From NCBI RefSeq assembly GCF_015500075.1, contig NZ_CP045496.1, positions 5,590,001 through 5,654,000 on the forward strand: a DNA stretch of 64,000 nucleotides. The letters are read 5' to 3'. This document shows positions 36,902 through 45,737 of this stretch, one piece after another. Source of the stretch: Mesorhizobium sp. INR15. Its GTDB lineage: Bacteria > Pseudomonadota > Alphaproteobacteria > Rhizobiales > Rhizobiaceae. The notes under the pieces are model-generated. The model had not been told where the DNA came from. It saw only the letters and a program-made list of their open reading frames with translations, and made no database searches. Within the stretch, counting starts at the first letter, position 1; each line of letters begins with the position of its first letter. Made by a program: the position numbers and the translations under genes.

Positions 36902-37017
36902 CAGGCAGTGTCCCTCCCCGGGCACCAGTTGTTATCTTGCGCTTGTCGTGGTCCGAAAACCGCTGCGCACTTTTGGACGACATGCATGAGGCTACATCTT
37001 GGCCTCATGCAATCACA

Positions 37018-39486
37018 TCAGACGGGCACGTTCCAGATTTCTTTCGCGTATTGGCGAATTGTACGATCAGAAGAGAACCAGCCGACGCGGGCCACGTTGC
37101 GGATCGCCTTGGCGTACCAGTCGGGACTGTTGCGCCAAACGGCATCGACCTCGCGCTGCGCGGCCGAATAGGCGTCGAAATCGGCGGCAACCATGAACCA
37201 GTCGCTCTGGTAGAGACCGTTGATCAAATCACGATAACGTTCCGGATCATCCGGCGAAAAGACGCCCGATGACACCGCGGCGACCGCTTGCGACAGTTCG
37301 GGCGAAGCCTCGATAACTTCGCGCGGATTGTAACCATTGTTGCGCCGCTCGGCGACCTCCTCGGTGGTCAGGCCGAAGATGAAGATGTTGTCGTCGCCGA
37401 CGCATTCCTTGATCTCGACATTGGCGCCGTCGAGCGTGCCGATGGTCAGCGCGCCATTCAGCGCGAATTTCATGTTGCCGGTGCCGGAGGCTTCCATGCC
37501 GGCTGTCGAGATCTGCTCGGACAGATCGGCGGCCGGCATCATGACCTCGGCCAGGCTGACATTGTAGTTCGGCACGAACACCACCTTGAGCAGGCCGCGA
37601 ACGGCCGGGTCACGATTGATCACCTTCGCGACATCATTGGCGAGTTTGATGATCAACTTGGCGTTGTGGTAGCTCGGCGCCGCCTTGCCGCCGAAGAATT
37701 TCACGCGCGGCATCCAGTCACGTTCCGGATGCGAACGGATCTGGTCGTAGAGCGAGATCGCCTCGAGAATGTTGAGAAGCTGGCGCTTGTATTCGTGGAT
37801 GCGCTTGATCTGGATATCGAACAGGGCCGAAGGATCGACCTTGATGCCGATCCGGTCGGCGACGAGATTGGCCAGCCGCGCCTTGTTGGCGCGCTTGACG
37901 CCGGCGAACTTCTCACGAAACGCAGCGTCTCCCGCAAAAACGTCGAGGCCCTTGATGGCATCGATGTCATCGAGAAAACGATCGCCGATTGCCTCACGGG
38001 CGAGCGCCGTCAGTCCAGGATTACACTGGATCAGCCAGCGCCGTGGCGTAATGCCGTTGGTCTTGTTGTTGATGCGTTCGGGATAGAGCCTGTGCAAGTC
38101 GGCGAACACCGTTTCCTTCATCAGCTCGGTATGAAGCGCCGAGACGCCGTTGATCGAATGCGAGCCAACAAAAGCCAGATTGCCCATGCGAACGCGGCGG
38201 TCGCCATTCTCCTGGATCAGCGAGATGCGGCTGATCTGTTCGTCCGAGAACTGGTTCGAGGCGCGCGCCTCAAGCAGCACTTCGGCATTGATGGCGTAGA
38301 CGATCTGCATGTGGCGCGGCAGCAAACGCTCGAACAGCGGCACCGGCCAGCTTTCGAGCGCTTCGGGCAGCAGCGTGTGGTTGGTGTAGCCGAAGGTGCG
38401 CTTGGTGATGCTCCACGCCTGGTCGAAATCCATCCCGTGGACATCCATCAGCAGCCGCATCAGTTCGGGCACCGCGATGGCTGGATGCGTGTCGTTGAGA
38501 TGGATGGCCGCCTTGTCGGGCAGCGACTGCAGATTGCCATACTGGCTGAGATGGCGCTGGACGATGTCCTGCAGCGAGGCGGTCGAGAAGAAATACTCTT
38601 GCCGCAGCCGCAGTTCCTGGCCGGCCTTGTGAGAGTCGGCGGGGTAGAGCACGCGTGACAAGGCGTCGGCCTTGTTGCTCTCGGCCAGCGCGCCGATGTG
38701 ATCGCCGGCGTTGAACTTGTCGAGCAGGATCGGATCGATCGGCATGCCGGACCACAGCCGCAGCGTGTTGACGCGGTTCGCGCGCCAGCCGACCACAGGC
38801 GTATCATAGGCGACGGCCAGCACATGCTCGGTCGGCTTCCAGACATGGCGCTCAAGCCGGCCGTCCTTGGCGGTGATCGATTCCACCGAGCCCCCAAAGC
38901 CAACTTCGAAGGAGCGTTCGCGGCGCTCGAATTCCCAGGGGTTGCCGTGATCGAGCCAGGTCTCGGGCAGTTCCACCTGCCAGCCGTCATGGATTTCCTG
39001 GCGGAACATGCCGTTGGCGTAGCGGATGCCATAGCCGTGCGCGGGAATATCGACGGTCGCCATGCTTTCCATGAAGCAGGCGGCAAGCCGGCCGAGACCA
39101 CCATTGCCAAGGGCGGCATCCGGTTCAAGCGCGGCAACGATGTCGAGGTCGACGCCGAGGGACGACAGCGCCTGGCGCATATTGTCCATCAGCCCGAGAT
39201 TGGAGAAGGCGTCGCGCATCAGGCGGCCAATAAGGAACTCCAGCGACAGGTAGTAGACGCGCTTTTCCTGCTGATCGTAGGCTTCCTTCGTCGCCTGCAT
39301 CCAGTGATCGACGATGCGGTCACGCACCACCTTGATCGAGGCGGTGAGCCAATCATATTGCGTGGCGACGGTGGTGTCCTTGCCGACCCTGTATTTGAGG
39401 GCCTTCAAAACCTCGTCGGCGAGTGTCTTGGGATCGGGGTTTTCAAGTGCTGGATGGGGAGCTTCAGATGTCATCGCGCGCGTCAT
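37018..39486 (-). CDS. glgP: GlgP, glycogen/maltodextrin phosphorylase
   Basis: Releases glucose-1-phosphate from glycogen using phosphate. The 822-residue protein has the PLP lysine at about Lys673 in ASGTGNMKFALNGALTIGT and the family motifs EPDAALGNGGLGRLAACF and NGITPRRWL. The frame is open to 39609, but GAGAGG just before the ATG at 39486 and normal length favour that start; an ATG at 39474 is also possible. It is the first gene of the minus-strand glycogen operon, so the operon promoter is probably in the 132 bases before it, which contain an A/T-rich stretch around ATTTAAATT. Confidence 0.95.
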   Translation of the reverse strand: MTRAMTSEAPHPALENPDPKTLADEVLKALKYRVGKDTTVATQYDWLTASIKVVRDRIVDHWMQATKEAYDQQEKRVYYLSLEFLIGRLMRDAFSNLGLMDNMRQALSSLGVDLDIVAALEPDAALGNGGLGRLAACFMESMATVDIPAHGYGIRYANGMFRQEIHDGWQVELPETWLDHGNPWEFERRERSFEVGFGGSVESITAKDGRLERHVWKPTEHVLAVAYDTPVVGWRANRVNTLRLWSGMPIDPILLDKFNAGDHIGALAESNKADALSRVLYPADSHKAGQELRLRQEYFFSTASLQDIVQRHLSQYGNLQSLPDKAAIHLNDTHPAIAVPELMRLLMDVHGMDFDQAWSITKRTFGYTNHTLLPEALESWPVPLFERLLPRHMQIVYAINAEVLLEARASNQFSDEQISRISLIQENGDRRVRMGNLAFVGSHSINGVSALHTELMKETVFADLHRLYPERINNKTNGITPRRWLIQCNPGLTALAREAIGDRFLDDIDAIKGLDVFAGDAAFREKFAGVKRANKARLANLVADRIGIKVDPSALFDIQIKRIHEYKRQLLNILEAISLYDQIRSHPERDWMPRVKFFGGKAAPSYHNAKLIIKLANDVAKVINRDPAVRGLLKVVFVPNYNVSLAEVMMPAADLSEQISTAGMEASGTGNMKFALNGALTIGTLDGANVEIKECVGDDNIFIFGLTTEEVAERRNNGYNPREVIEASPELSQAVAAVSSGVFSPDDPERYRDLINGLYQSDWFMVAADFDAYSAAQREVDAVWRNSPDWYAKAIRNVARVGWFSSDRTIRQYAKEIWNVPV

Positions 39487-39618
39487 GCTGCCTCTCGTGC
39501 GGTTGCCATGATCATATCGGCTTTCATCATTCCTCCCAGCCCATGCTAGCCGATCCAGAGCTATATTCAATCGATTTAAATTACCCCGCGCTCGCTTACC
39601 CTGCGGCAATTTGACAGA

Positions 39619-40401
39619 TCAAGCCGCGAGCGCGGCCTCTGGCGGCGCTTTCGCTCCGGTCATGAAGGCAACGGCGTCGGACATCGTATATTGCTTGGGA
39701 TCGATGACGCAGAGGCGACGGCCGAGGCGGTGGATGTGAATGCGGTCGGCCACCTCGAAAACATGCGGCATGTTGTGCGAGATCAGCACGATCGGCAGGC
39801 CACGCTTCTTCACATCAAGGATCAGTTCGAGCACGCGCCGGCTTTCCTTGACGCCAAGGGCCGCAGTCGGTTCATCCATGATGACCATCTTCGAGCCGAA
39901 GGCGGCGGCACGTGCGACCGCGACGCCCTGGCGCTGACCGCCTGAAAGCGTTTCAACCGCCTGGCTGATGTTCTGGATGGTCATCAGGCCAAGTTCGGTG
40001 AGCTTGTCGCGGGCGCGCTTTTCCATCGCCGGCCGGTCGAGCATACGCAACCACTGGCCAAGAAAGCCCGGTTTGCGGATTTCACGGCCGAGGAACATGT
40101 TGTCGGCGATTGACAGTGCCGGCGACAGCGCCAGGTTCTGATAGACCGTTTCGATGCCGGCTTCGCGGGCCTCCATCGGCGACTTGAAGGCGATGGGTTT
40201 GCCCTCGAGCCGAATCTCGCCTTCGTCGGGCGTGACCGCGCCGGAGATCGCCTTGATCAGCGATGACTTGCCGGCGCCATTGTCGCCGATGACAGCAAGG
40301 ATTTCGCCGGGATAGAGATCGAAATCGGCATTGTCGAGGGCGGTGACTCGGCCATAACGCTTGACGAGGCCGCGCGCGGTGAGGATGGGTTCCTGGGTCA
40401 T
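39619..40401 (-). CDS. frcA: FrcA, sugar ABC transporter ATP-binding protein
   Basis: Energises uptake of fructose and probably mannose and ribose, as for the Sinorhizobium Frc system. The protein has only one ABC domain (260 residues), unlike the double RbsA/XylG type: Walker A GDNGAGKSSL, signature LSGGQRQGVAVARA and Walker B MVIMDEPTAALG. The longer frame to 40482 is rejected because the ATG at 40401 is two bases after the permease stop and begins the conserved N-terminus. It is the last gene of frcB-frcC-frcA. Confidence 0.9.
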   Translation of the reverse strand: MTQEPILTARGLVKRYGRVTALDNADFDLYPGEILAVIGDNGAGKSSLIKAISGAVTPDEGEIRLEGKPIAFKSPMEAREAGIETVYQNLALSPALSIADNMFLGREIRKPGFLGQWLRMLDRPAMEKRARDKLTELGLMTIQNISQAVETLSGGQRQGVAVARAAAFGSKMVIMDEPTAALGVKESRRVLELILDVKKRGLPIVLISHNMPHVFEVADRIHIHRLGRRLCVIDPKQYTMSDAVAFMTGAKAPPEAALAA

Positions 40402-40403
40402 GG

Positions 40404-41465
40404 CTATGCCGAAACCTTTCTGATCCATTGGTCGATCGCGACGGCGCCGATGATCAGCACACCGGTGAGCAGTACTTTCCATTGCGGGTCGGCGCCCAGC
40501 ATGTTGAGGCCCATGGAGACGACGCCGACGATCATCGCGCCGAACAGGGTGCCCAGAATAGAGCCGCGCCCGCCGAAAAGAGAAATGCCGCCGATCACCG
40601 TCGCGGTGATCGCTTGCAGATTGTAGTCGGTCACGGCGGCGGACGGCGAGATCGAACCGTTGCGGCCAATGGAGACCCAGGCAGCGAAAGCCGCGATCAA
40701 TCCGGCAAGGGTGTAGACGGTCATCAGCACCTTCTTGGTCTGGATGCCTGACAGCTTCGCCGCCTCCTGATCATCACCGACAGCGTAGACATGGCGGCCC
40801 CATGCCGTGTGATTGAGCACGTACCAAAGGACCATCACGAGCACGACCGTGGCAATGACGCCGAGCGTCAGTACCGCTGAGCCGATCTTGAAGCTCAGTG
40901 CAAAGAGATGCAGCAGCGGCGCTTGGCTGTCGACATCGGTGTCGCGGATCGTCTCATTGGCCGAATAGATGAAATTCGTGGCCATGACGATGTTCCAGGT
41001 GCCAAGCGTCACGATGAAGGGTGGCAGCCTCATGTAGGCGACCAGAACCCCGTTGAGCAGGCCACAGGCCGCGCCCGCGGCAAGGCCGATCGCCACGGCG
41101 AGCACGCTCGGCATACCGTAGTTGACAGCGCAATTGCCCATGATCACAGCGGAAATCACCATGATAACGCCGATCGAGAGGTCAATGCCGGCGGTCAGGA
41201 TGACCAGTGTCTGTGCCGCGCCCAGAATGCCGATGATGGCAATCTGCTGCAGGATCAGCGTCAGCGTATAGGACGAGAAGAACCGCCCTCCAATGGTGAC
41301 GCCGAAAACGATGATGGACAGAACCAGCACAATAAGCGGCACCGCCGCCGGTGTTGAATGCAGGAAATGCTGGATACGCTTGACGACCGATTTGTGCTCG
41401 TCAAAAGCGGCAACGCTTGTGTCGCTGCTCGAGAGAACCTTCTCGAATTCCTGAGCCTGAGCCAT
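40404..41465 (-). CDS. frcC: FrcC, sugar ABC transporter permease
   Basis: A 353-residue inner-membrane permease of the RbsC/CUT2 family. About eight to ten hydrophobic segments begin after a roughly 40-residue cytoplasmic N-terminus; GIDLSIGVIMVISAVIMGNC and GRGSILGTLFGAMIVGVVSMG are family landmarks, the latter being near the ATPase contact. It should form the channel for fructose-type sugars together with FrcA and the FrcB binding protein. It begins 157 bases after the frcB stop, with a strong hairpin in the gap. Confidence 0.9.
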   Translation of the reverse strand: MAQAQEFEKVLSSSDTSVAAFDEHKSVVKRIQHFLHSTPAAVPLIVLVLSIIVFGVTIGGRFFSSYTLTLILQQIAIIGILGAAQTLVILTAGIDLSIGVIMVISAVIMGNCAVNYGMPSVLAVAIGLAAGAACGLLNGVLVAYMRLPPFIVTLGTWNIVMATNFIYSANETIRDTDVDSQAPLLHLFALSFKIGSAVLTLGVIATVVLVMVLWYVLNHTAWGRHVYAVGDDQEAAKLSGIQTKKVLMTVYTLAGLIAAFAAWVSIGRNGSISPSAAVTDYNLQAITATVIGGISLFGGRGSILGTLFGAMIVGVVSMGLNMLGADPQWKVLLTGVLIIGAVAIDQWIRKVSA

Positions 41466-41570
41466 GCTTCCTCCCCGTCTGGGCTTCAGCCATCCGCTGA
41501 CGCCTGTCCGCGCCTCCGGTCTGCTGCCGGGATTGTTCGCGTTTACAGTGACACATCGTCCACCCGAAGC

Positions 41571-41593
41571 GGCCGGGGATCAAGCCCCCGGCC
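41571..41593 (-). other. GC-rich hairpin between frcB and frcC
   Basis: In the transcript, GGCCGGGG and CCCCGGCC form a perfect 8-base stem with a 7-base loop, about 30 bases after the frcB stop. No U-run follows. Like the one in the opp operon, it may stabilise the binding-protein message or reduce read-through into the permease gene. Confidence 0.55.
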
Positions 41594-41622
41594 TTTCGGT
41601 TCTATTGTCGGTCAGGCCGACA

Positions 41623-42654
41623 TCAGCCCCAGCACTTGGCGAGGCCTTCCTTGGTGTCGATGGACTTCACGCCCTTGGCGGGCTTGTCGGTCACCAGATT
41701 GACACCGGTGTCGAAGAAGTTCTTGCCTGCGGTCGGCTTTGGCTTCGTCCCGTCCTTGGCGAAAGCAGCGATCGCCTCTATGCCGAGCGCCGCCATCTGC
41801 AGCGGATATTGCTGTGAGGTCGCGCCGATCACGCCTTCGGTAACCGACTTCACTCCTGGGCAACCGCCGTCGACCGAGACGATCAGGACCTGCTTTTCAA
41901 GGCCGACGGCCTTGAGCGCCTGGTAGGCACCGACAGCGGCTGGCTCGTTGATGGTGTGGATGACGGTGATGCCAGAGTCCTTCTGAAGCAGGTTCTCCAT
42001 CGCCTTGCGGCCGCCCTCCTCGTTGCCGTTGGTGACGTCGTGGCCGACAATACGCGGATCGGTCTCATCGCCGATCTTGTTGGGATCCTTCACGTCGATG
42101 CCGTAGCCCATCATGAAGCCCTGGTCGCGCAACACGTCCACGGTCGGCTGCGAAGGCGTCAGGTCGAGGAAGCCAATCTTGGCGTCTTTTGCCTTATCGC
42201 CAAGCGTGGCGGCGGCCCATGCGCCGATCAGCTTGCCGGCCTCCAGATTGTCGGTGGCGAAGGTTGCGTCGGCGGCGTCGAGCGGATCAAGCGGCGTGTC
42301 CAGAGCGATCACCAGCAGGCCGGCGTCGCGTGCCTTCTTGACGGTCGGGACAATGCCCTTGGTGTCCGACGCGGTGATCAGGATGCCCTTGGCGCCATCG
42401 GCGATGCAGCTCTCGATCGCCGCCACCTGGCTCTCGCTGTCGCCGTCGATCTTGCCGGCGTAAGACTTGAGTTCGACGCCGAGTTCCTTGGCTTTCGCGG
42501 TGGCGCCTTCCTTCATCTTGACGAAGAACGGATTGGTGTCGGTCTTGGTGATCAGGCAGGCGCTGACGCCAGCCGCCGATGCTGCCGGCGCAAGCGCCAT
42601 CAGGCCGAACGCGGCCGCGGCAAAAACAGTGGACTTCAAAACTGTGGTGTTCAC
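41623..42654 (-). CDS. frcB: FrcB, periplasmic sugar-binding protein
   Basis: A 343-residue periplasmic binding protein of the ribose-type family (Peripla_BP_4). The signal peptide is residues 1 to about 26 (STVFAAAAFGLMALAPAASA). Conserved pieces include ACLITKTDTNPFFVKMKEG, ILITASDTKGIVPTVKKA, ALDTPLDPLD and HTINEPAAVGAYQALKAVG. The start is a GTG at 42654 with a perfect GGAGG six bases before it; an upstream in-frame ATG at 42774 lies in the control region and is rejected. Homologues bind fructose, mannose and ribose. It is the first gene of the leftward frc operon. Confidence 0.92.
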   Translation of the reverse strand: MNTTVLKSTVFAAAAFGLMALAPAASAAGVSACLITKTDTNPFFVKMKEGATAKAKELGVELKSYAGKIDGDSESQVAAIESCIADGAKGILITASDTKGIVPTVKKARDAGLLVIALDTPLDPLDAADATFATDNLEAGKLIGAWAAATLGDKAKDAKIGFLDLTPSQPTVDVLRDQGFMMGYGIDVKDPNKIGDETDPRIVGHDVTNGNEEGGRKAMENLLQKDSGITVIHTINEPAAVGAYQALKAVGLEKQVLIVSVDGGCPGVKSVTEGVIGATSQQYPLQMAALGIEAIAAFAKDGTKPKPTAGKNFFDTGVNLVTDKPAKGVKSIDTKEGLAKCWG

Positions 42655-42767
42655 GATCTTCCTCCCAGTGGAACCATTTAGGATGCCGGCCAACCGACAT
42701 CGCACAGGCATCCAGACGAATTCTCCCAGCGGGACGCCTCGTCGCACCAGACACCAGACCGAACTCA

Positions 42768-42805
42768 CTGTCAATAATTAAATCACTCTTATTTATTATT
42801 GACAG
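42768..42805. promoter_or_regulatory. Inverted repeat between frcB and frcR, candidate FrcR operator
   Basis: CTGTCAATAAT (42768-42778) and its exact reverse complement ATTATTGACAG (42795-42805) are separated by 16 A/T-rich bases. Each arm contains TTGACA, a good -35 element, pointing outwards, one towards frcB and one towards frcR. A regulator binding this dyad would block both divergent promoters. ROK repressors such as NagC and Mlc bind A/T-rich dyads, which fits the adjacent ROK gene. Confidence 0.7.
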
Positions 42806-42866
42806 CCTTGCCTTGACCACTCATTCTGGCCCAAAAGCAGCAAGGGGAAATAACGGGAGGAACAGG

Positions 42867-44093
42867 GTGGAGACCGGCATTATAAGGCACGGTTCGCCCG
42901 AGGCAGCCGATAGCCAGATCCATCGCGGCACCAACCAGAGCGGCATGCGTGACCACAATGAGCGCCTGGTGCTTTCGCTGGTGCGCCAGCACGGCAGCCT
43001 CGCAAAGTCCGACATCGCTCGAATGACTGGACTTTCGGCGCAGACCGTTTCGGTCATCATGCGCGAACTCGAGGACGAGAGTCTTCTGGTGCGTCAGGCG
43101 CCATTGCGCGGCAAGATCGGCCAACCGTCGATCCCGATGGCACTCAATCCCGACGGCGCCTATTTCATCGGTCTCAAGATCGGCCGCCGCAGTGCCGAGC
43201 TGGTGCTGATAGACTTTCTCGGCAATGTCCGCTCGATGCTGCAGCATTCCTACCGCTACCCTGCCCCGCGCGAGACGGTGGAATTCGTCTCTTCCGGCAT
43301 GAAAAAGATGCGCGGCGAACTGACGCCGGCGCAGGACAAGCGCATCGCTGGGCTGGGCATCGCCATGCCGTTCGAATTGTGGAACTGGGCAGATACCGCC
43401 GGCGCCCCGCGCGACGTCATGGACGAATGGCGCCACCGCGACATCCGCACCGACATTCAGTTGCAATGCGACTTTCCGGTCTACCTTCAGAACGACGCCA
43501 CCTCGGCTTGCGGTGCGGAGCTGGTTTTCGGTCAGGCAGGTGCCGCACGCGACTTCGTCTATTTCTACATTGGTGCCTTTGCCGGTGGCGGCATCGTGCT
43601 CAATGGCCGGCTGTTTGGCGGCCCGACCGGCAATGCCGGCGCCCTCGGCTCGATGCCCGTGCCGGGGCCGAATGGGCAGCCGACGCAGCTCATCGACGTG
43701 GCATCCATAGCCATGCTGGAAAAGGCGCTCAATGCACGCGGCGTCGAGGCCTCGCATCTGTGGACGTCGCCGGAGGACTGGGGCGACATCGGCGTCGAAC
43801 TCGACAACTGGATCAACAGCGCAGCGCGCGCACTCGCCTATGCCATCGTCGCGGCGTCTTCAGTGATCGATTTCGAGGCGGCGGTCATCGATGGCTGGAT
43901 GCCGAAAACCGTGCGCAAGCGGCTGGTCGACGCGGTGACCGCGGCAATTGCCGGGATCGATGGCGAAGGACTGAAGCTTCCGGCCGTTCGAGAAGGCACG
44001 GTTGGCATTCACGCACGGGCACTTGGCGGCGCCAGCCTGCCACTGTCGGAGCGCTTCCTGATCGGATCGACCACGATTTCCAGGAGCGCCTGA
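42867..44093 (+). CDS. frcR: FrcR, ROK-family transcriptional regulator
   Basis: A 408-residue ROK regulator predicted to repress the frc genes until the inducing sugar is present. The N-terminal winged helix-turn-helix covers about 22-80 (SLAKSDIARMTGLSAQTVSV, then IMRELEDESLL), followed by the sugar-kinase-like ROK fold with IGAFAGGGIVLNGRLFGG. The typical ROK zinc motif (C-x-C-G-x2-G-C-x-E) is absent, as in many regulators of this branch. A GTG start at 42867 with GGGAGG six bases upstream is clearly preferred over the longer frame through the control region. It is transcribed divergently from frcB and precedes the mutarotase gene by two bases. Confidence 0.88.
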   Translation: METGIIRHGSPEAADSQIHRGTNQSGMRDHNERLVLSLVRQHGSLAKSDIARMTGLSAQTVSVIMRELEDESLLVRQAPLRGKIGQPSIPMALNPDGAYFIGLKIGRRSAELVLIDFLGNVRSMLQHSYRYPAPRETVEFVSSGMKKMRGELTPAQDKRIAGLGIAMPFELWNWADTAGAPRDVMDEWRHRDIRTDIQLQCDFPVYLQNDATSACGAELVFGQAGAARDFVYFYIGAFAGGGIVLNGRLFGGPTGNAGALGSMPVPGPNGQPTQLIDVASIAMLEKALNARGVEASHLWTSPEDWGDIGVELDNWINSAARALAYAIVAASSVIDFEAAVIDGWMPKTVRKRLVDAVTAAIAGIDGEGLKLPAVREGTVGIHARALGGASLPLSERFLIGSTTISRSA

Positions 44094-44095
44094 GC

Positions 44096-44542
44096 ATGCT
44101 GATCGGGATCCCGGCGTTGCTCGGACCAGAGCTCCTGGCCACATTGCGAGCCATGGGCCATGGCGACGAAATCGCGCTGGTCGATGGAAATTATCCGGCC
44201 GAGGAGCAGGCCAGCCGGCTTGTGCGAGCCGATGGCCATCATCTCATGCCGGTGCTCGATGCCATACTGAGTGTGCTTCCTGTCGATGATGCCGTGCCGG
44301 TGGCACTGTTTCGCGCCTCGGTCAAAGGCGATCCGTCACTTGCCGATCCGGTTCACCACGAGATGGAAGCGGTCTGCGCCAGACGCGCCCCGGGCCGCAA
44401 GGTGGTTGCACTGGCCGGCGCCGACTTTTATGCGCGGGTCAAGGCGGCGCACGCGATTGTCGCGACCAGCGAGCCTAGGCTCTACGCCAACATCATCATC
44501 CGCAAGGGCGTGATCTATCCGCCGGAGAACAAGAAACCATGA
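44096..44542 (+). CDS. RbsD/FucU-family sugar mutarotase
   Basis: A 148-residue single-domain protein of the RbsD/FucU family, which interconverts anomers or ring forms of sugars such as ribose and fucose. Family elements are IPALLGPELLATLRAMGHGD, VDGNYP and a His-rich segment RADGHHLMP, with FYARVKAAHAIVATSEPRLY near the end. It sits between the FrcR gene (two bases away) and the fructokinase gene (four-base overlap, ATGA), so its substrate is probably the sugar carried by FrcABC, possibly fructose or ribose. The RbsD and FucU branches cannot be separated with certainty here. Confidence 0.85.
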   Translation: MLIGIPALLGPELLATLRAMGHGDEIALVDGNYPAEEQASRLVRADGHHLMPVLDAILSVLPVDDAVPVALFRASVKGDPSLADPVHHEMEAVCARRAPGRKVVALAGADFYARVKAAHAIVATSEPRLYANIIIRKGVIYPPENKKP

Positions 44543-45462
44543 TCCTTTGCTGCGGCGAAGCCCTGATCGACATGCTGCCGCGCACCACGACGGACGGCGA
44601 GCCAGCCTTTGCCCCCTATGTCGGCGGCGCTGTCTTTAACAGCGCCATAGCGCTTGGCCGGCTGGGGGCACCAGCGGGCTTCTTTTCCGGCCTCTCGTCG
44701 GATCTGTTCGGCGGTCAGTTCAGGGGCGCGCTGGGCGCAAGCAAGGTCAGCTCGACCTATGCCCACACCTCGCCACGTCCGACAACACTTGCCTTCGTCA
44801 AACTGGACAATGGCCAGGCGACCTACACGTTCTACGACGAGAACACCGCCGGGCGGATGCTAACCATCGAAGACCTGCCAGCCCTCGGGCCGGAGATCGA
44901 GGCCATGCTGTTCGGCGCCATCAGCCTGATCTCGGAGCCGGCAGGCGGCGCCTATGAGGAATTCATGAAACGCGAGCATGCAAGCCGCGTCATGATGCTC
45001 GATCCCAACATCCGGCCGAATTTCATCCCCGACAAGGCCAAGCATCTCAGGCGCATCCGCGCGATGATGGCCATGGCCGATATCGTGAAACTGTCCGACG
45101 AGGACCTTAACTGGTTTGGTGAGGCCGGCTCGCATGAAGATGTCATCCGCAACTGGCTGGAGCGCGGCCCCAAGCTGATCGTCGTCACCCATGGTGGCGA
45201 AGGTGCGGTCGGCTATAGCAAGGATCACACTGTCACGGTCATGCCGGAAAAGGTCAAAGTGGTCGACACGGTCGGTGCCGGCGACACGTTCAATGCCGGC
45301 ATCCTAGCCTCGTTGCATGAGCAAGGGCTGCTGACGAAGGCCGCAATCGGCGGCCTTTCAAAGGAGGCCATCCACACGGCGCTGACGCTCGGCGCCAAGG
45401 CGGCGGCGGTGACGGTATCGCGGGCCGGCGCCAATCCGCCGTGGCGGCATGAGATCGGCTGA
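44539..45462 (+). CDS. frcK: Fructokinase-like PfkB-family sugar kinase
   Basis: A 307-residue ribokinase-type kinase that probably phosphorylates the fructose brought in by FrcABC. The N-terminus (MILCCGEALIDMLP, then GGAVFNSAIALGRLG) and the catalytic motif DTVGAGDTFNAG, with the base Asp at about 249, are clear PfkB signatures. Start overlap with the mutarotase gene (ATGA) and the shared direction with frcR support an frcR-mutarotase-frcK operon. The symbol is given by analogy with the Sinorhizobium frc locus, where the kinase follows frcA instead. Confidence 0.85.
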   Translation: MILCCGEALIDMLPRTTTDGEPAFAPYVGGAVFNSAIALGRLGAPAGFFSGLSSDLFGGQFRGALGASKVSSTYAHTSPRPTTLAFVKLDNGQATYTFYDENTAGRMLTIEDLPALGPEIEAMLFGAISLISEPAGGAYEEFMKREHASRVMMLDPNIRPNFIPDKAKHLRRIRAMMAMADIVKLSDEDLNWFGEAGSHEDVIRNWLERGPKLIVVTHGGEGAVGYSKDHTVTVMPEKVKVVDTVGAGDTFNAGILASLHEQGLLTKAAIGGLSKEAIHTALTLGAKAAAVTVSRAGANPPWRHEIG

Positions 45463-45474
45463 ACGCCGTGGCGC

Positions 45475-45492
45475 GCTCAAGATAAGTTGAGC
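45475..45492 (+). terminator. Weak hairpin after the fructokinase gene
   Basis: GCTCAA and TTGAGC form a 6-base stem with a 6-base loop, 12 bases after the frcK stop. No T-run follows, so it is a weak candidate for the end of the frcR operon or a message-stabilising structure. Confidence 0.3.
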
Positions 45493-45737
45493 CTCTCGAT
45501 CACTTTATGTTTCGCAGGGTTGATCCCAGGGACTATAAGCGTGGGATCGCGCCCGACGAAGCCCGGATTTCCGGCATCTCGCGAACAAACGTCGGAACCA
45601 GACAGTAACGGACTGCGACACCTAGGCCATTCCCGCCTGACCTCTACGGCTTTCTCGGTCAACGCAACTCTGGTACCAGCGTGCCGTTATCTGGCTAAAC
45701 CGTCCGTACTCTGGTCAAAACCGTTTTTGAGGCCGAC

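Noticed and set aside
37288..38658. Plus-strand open frame of 456 codons
   Set aside because: Antisense to glgP, which is clearly real; no motif of its own.
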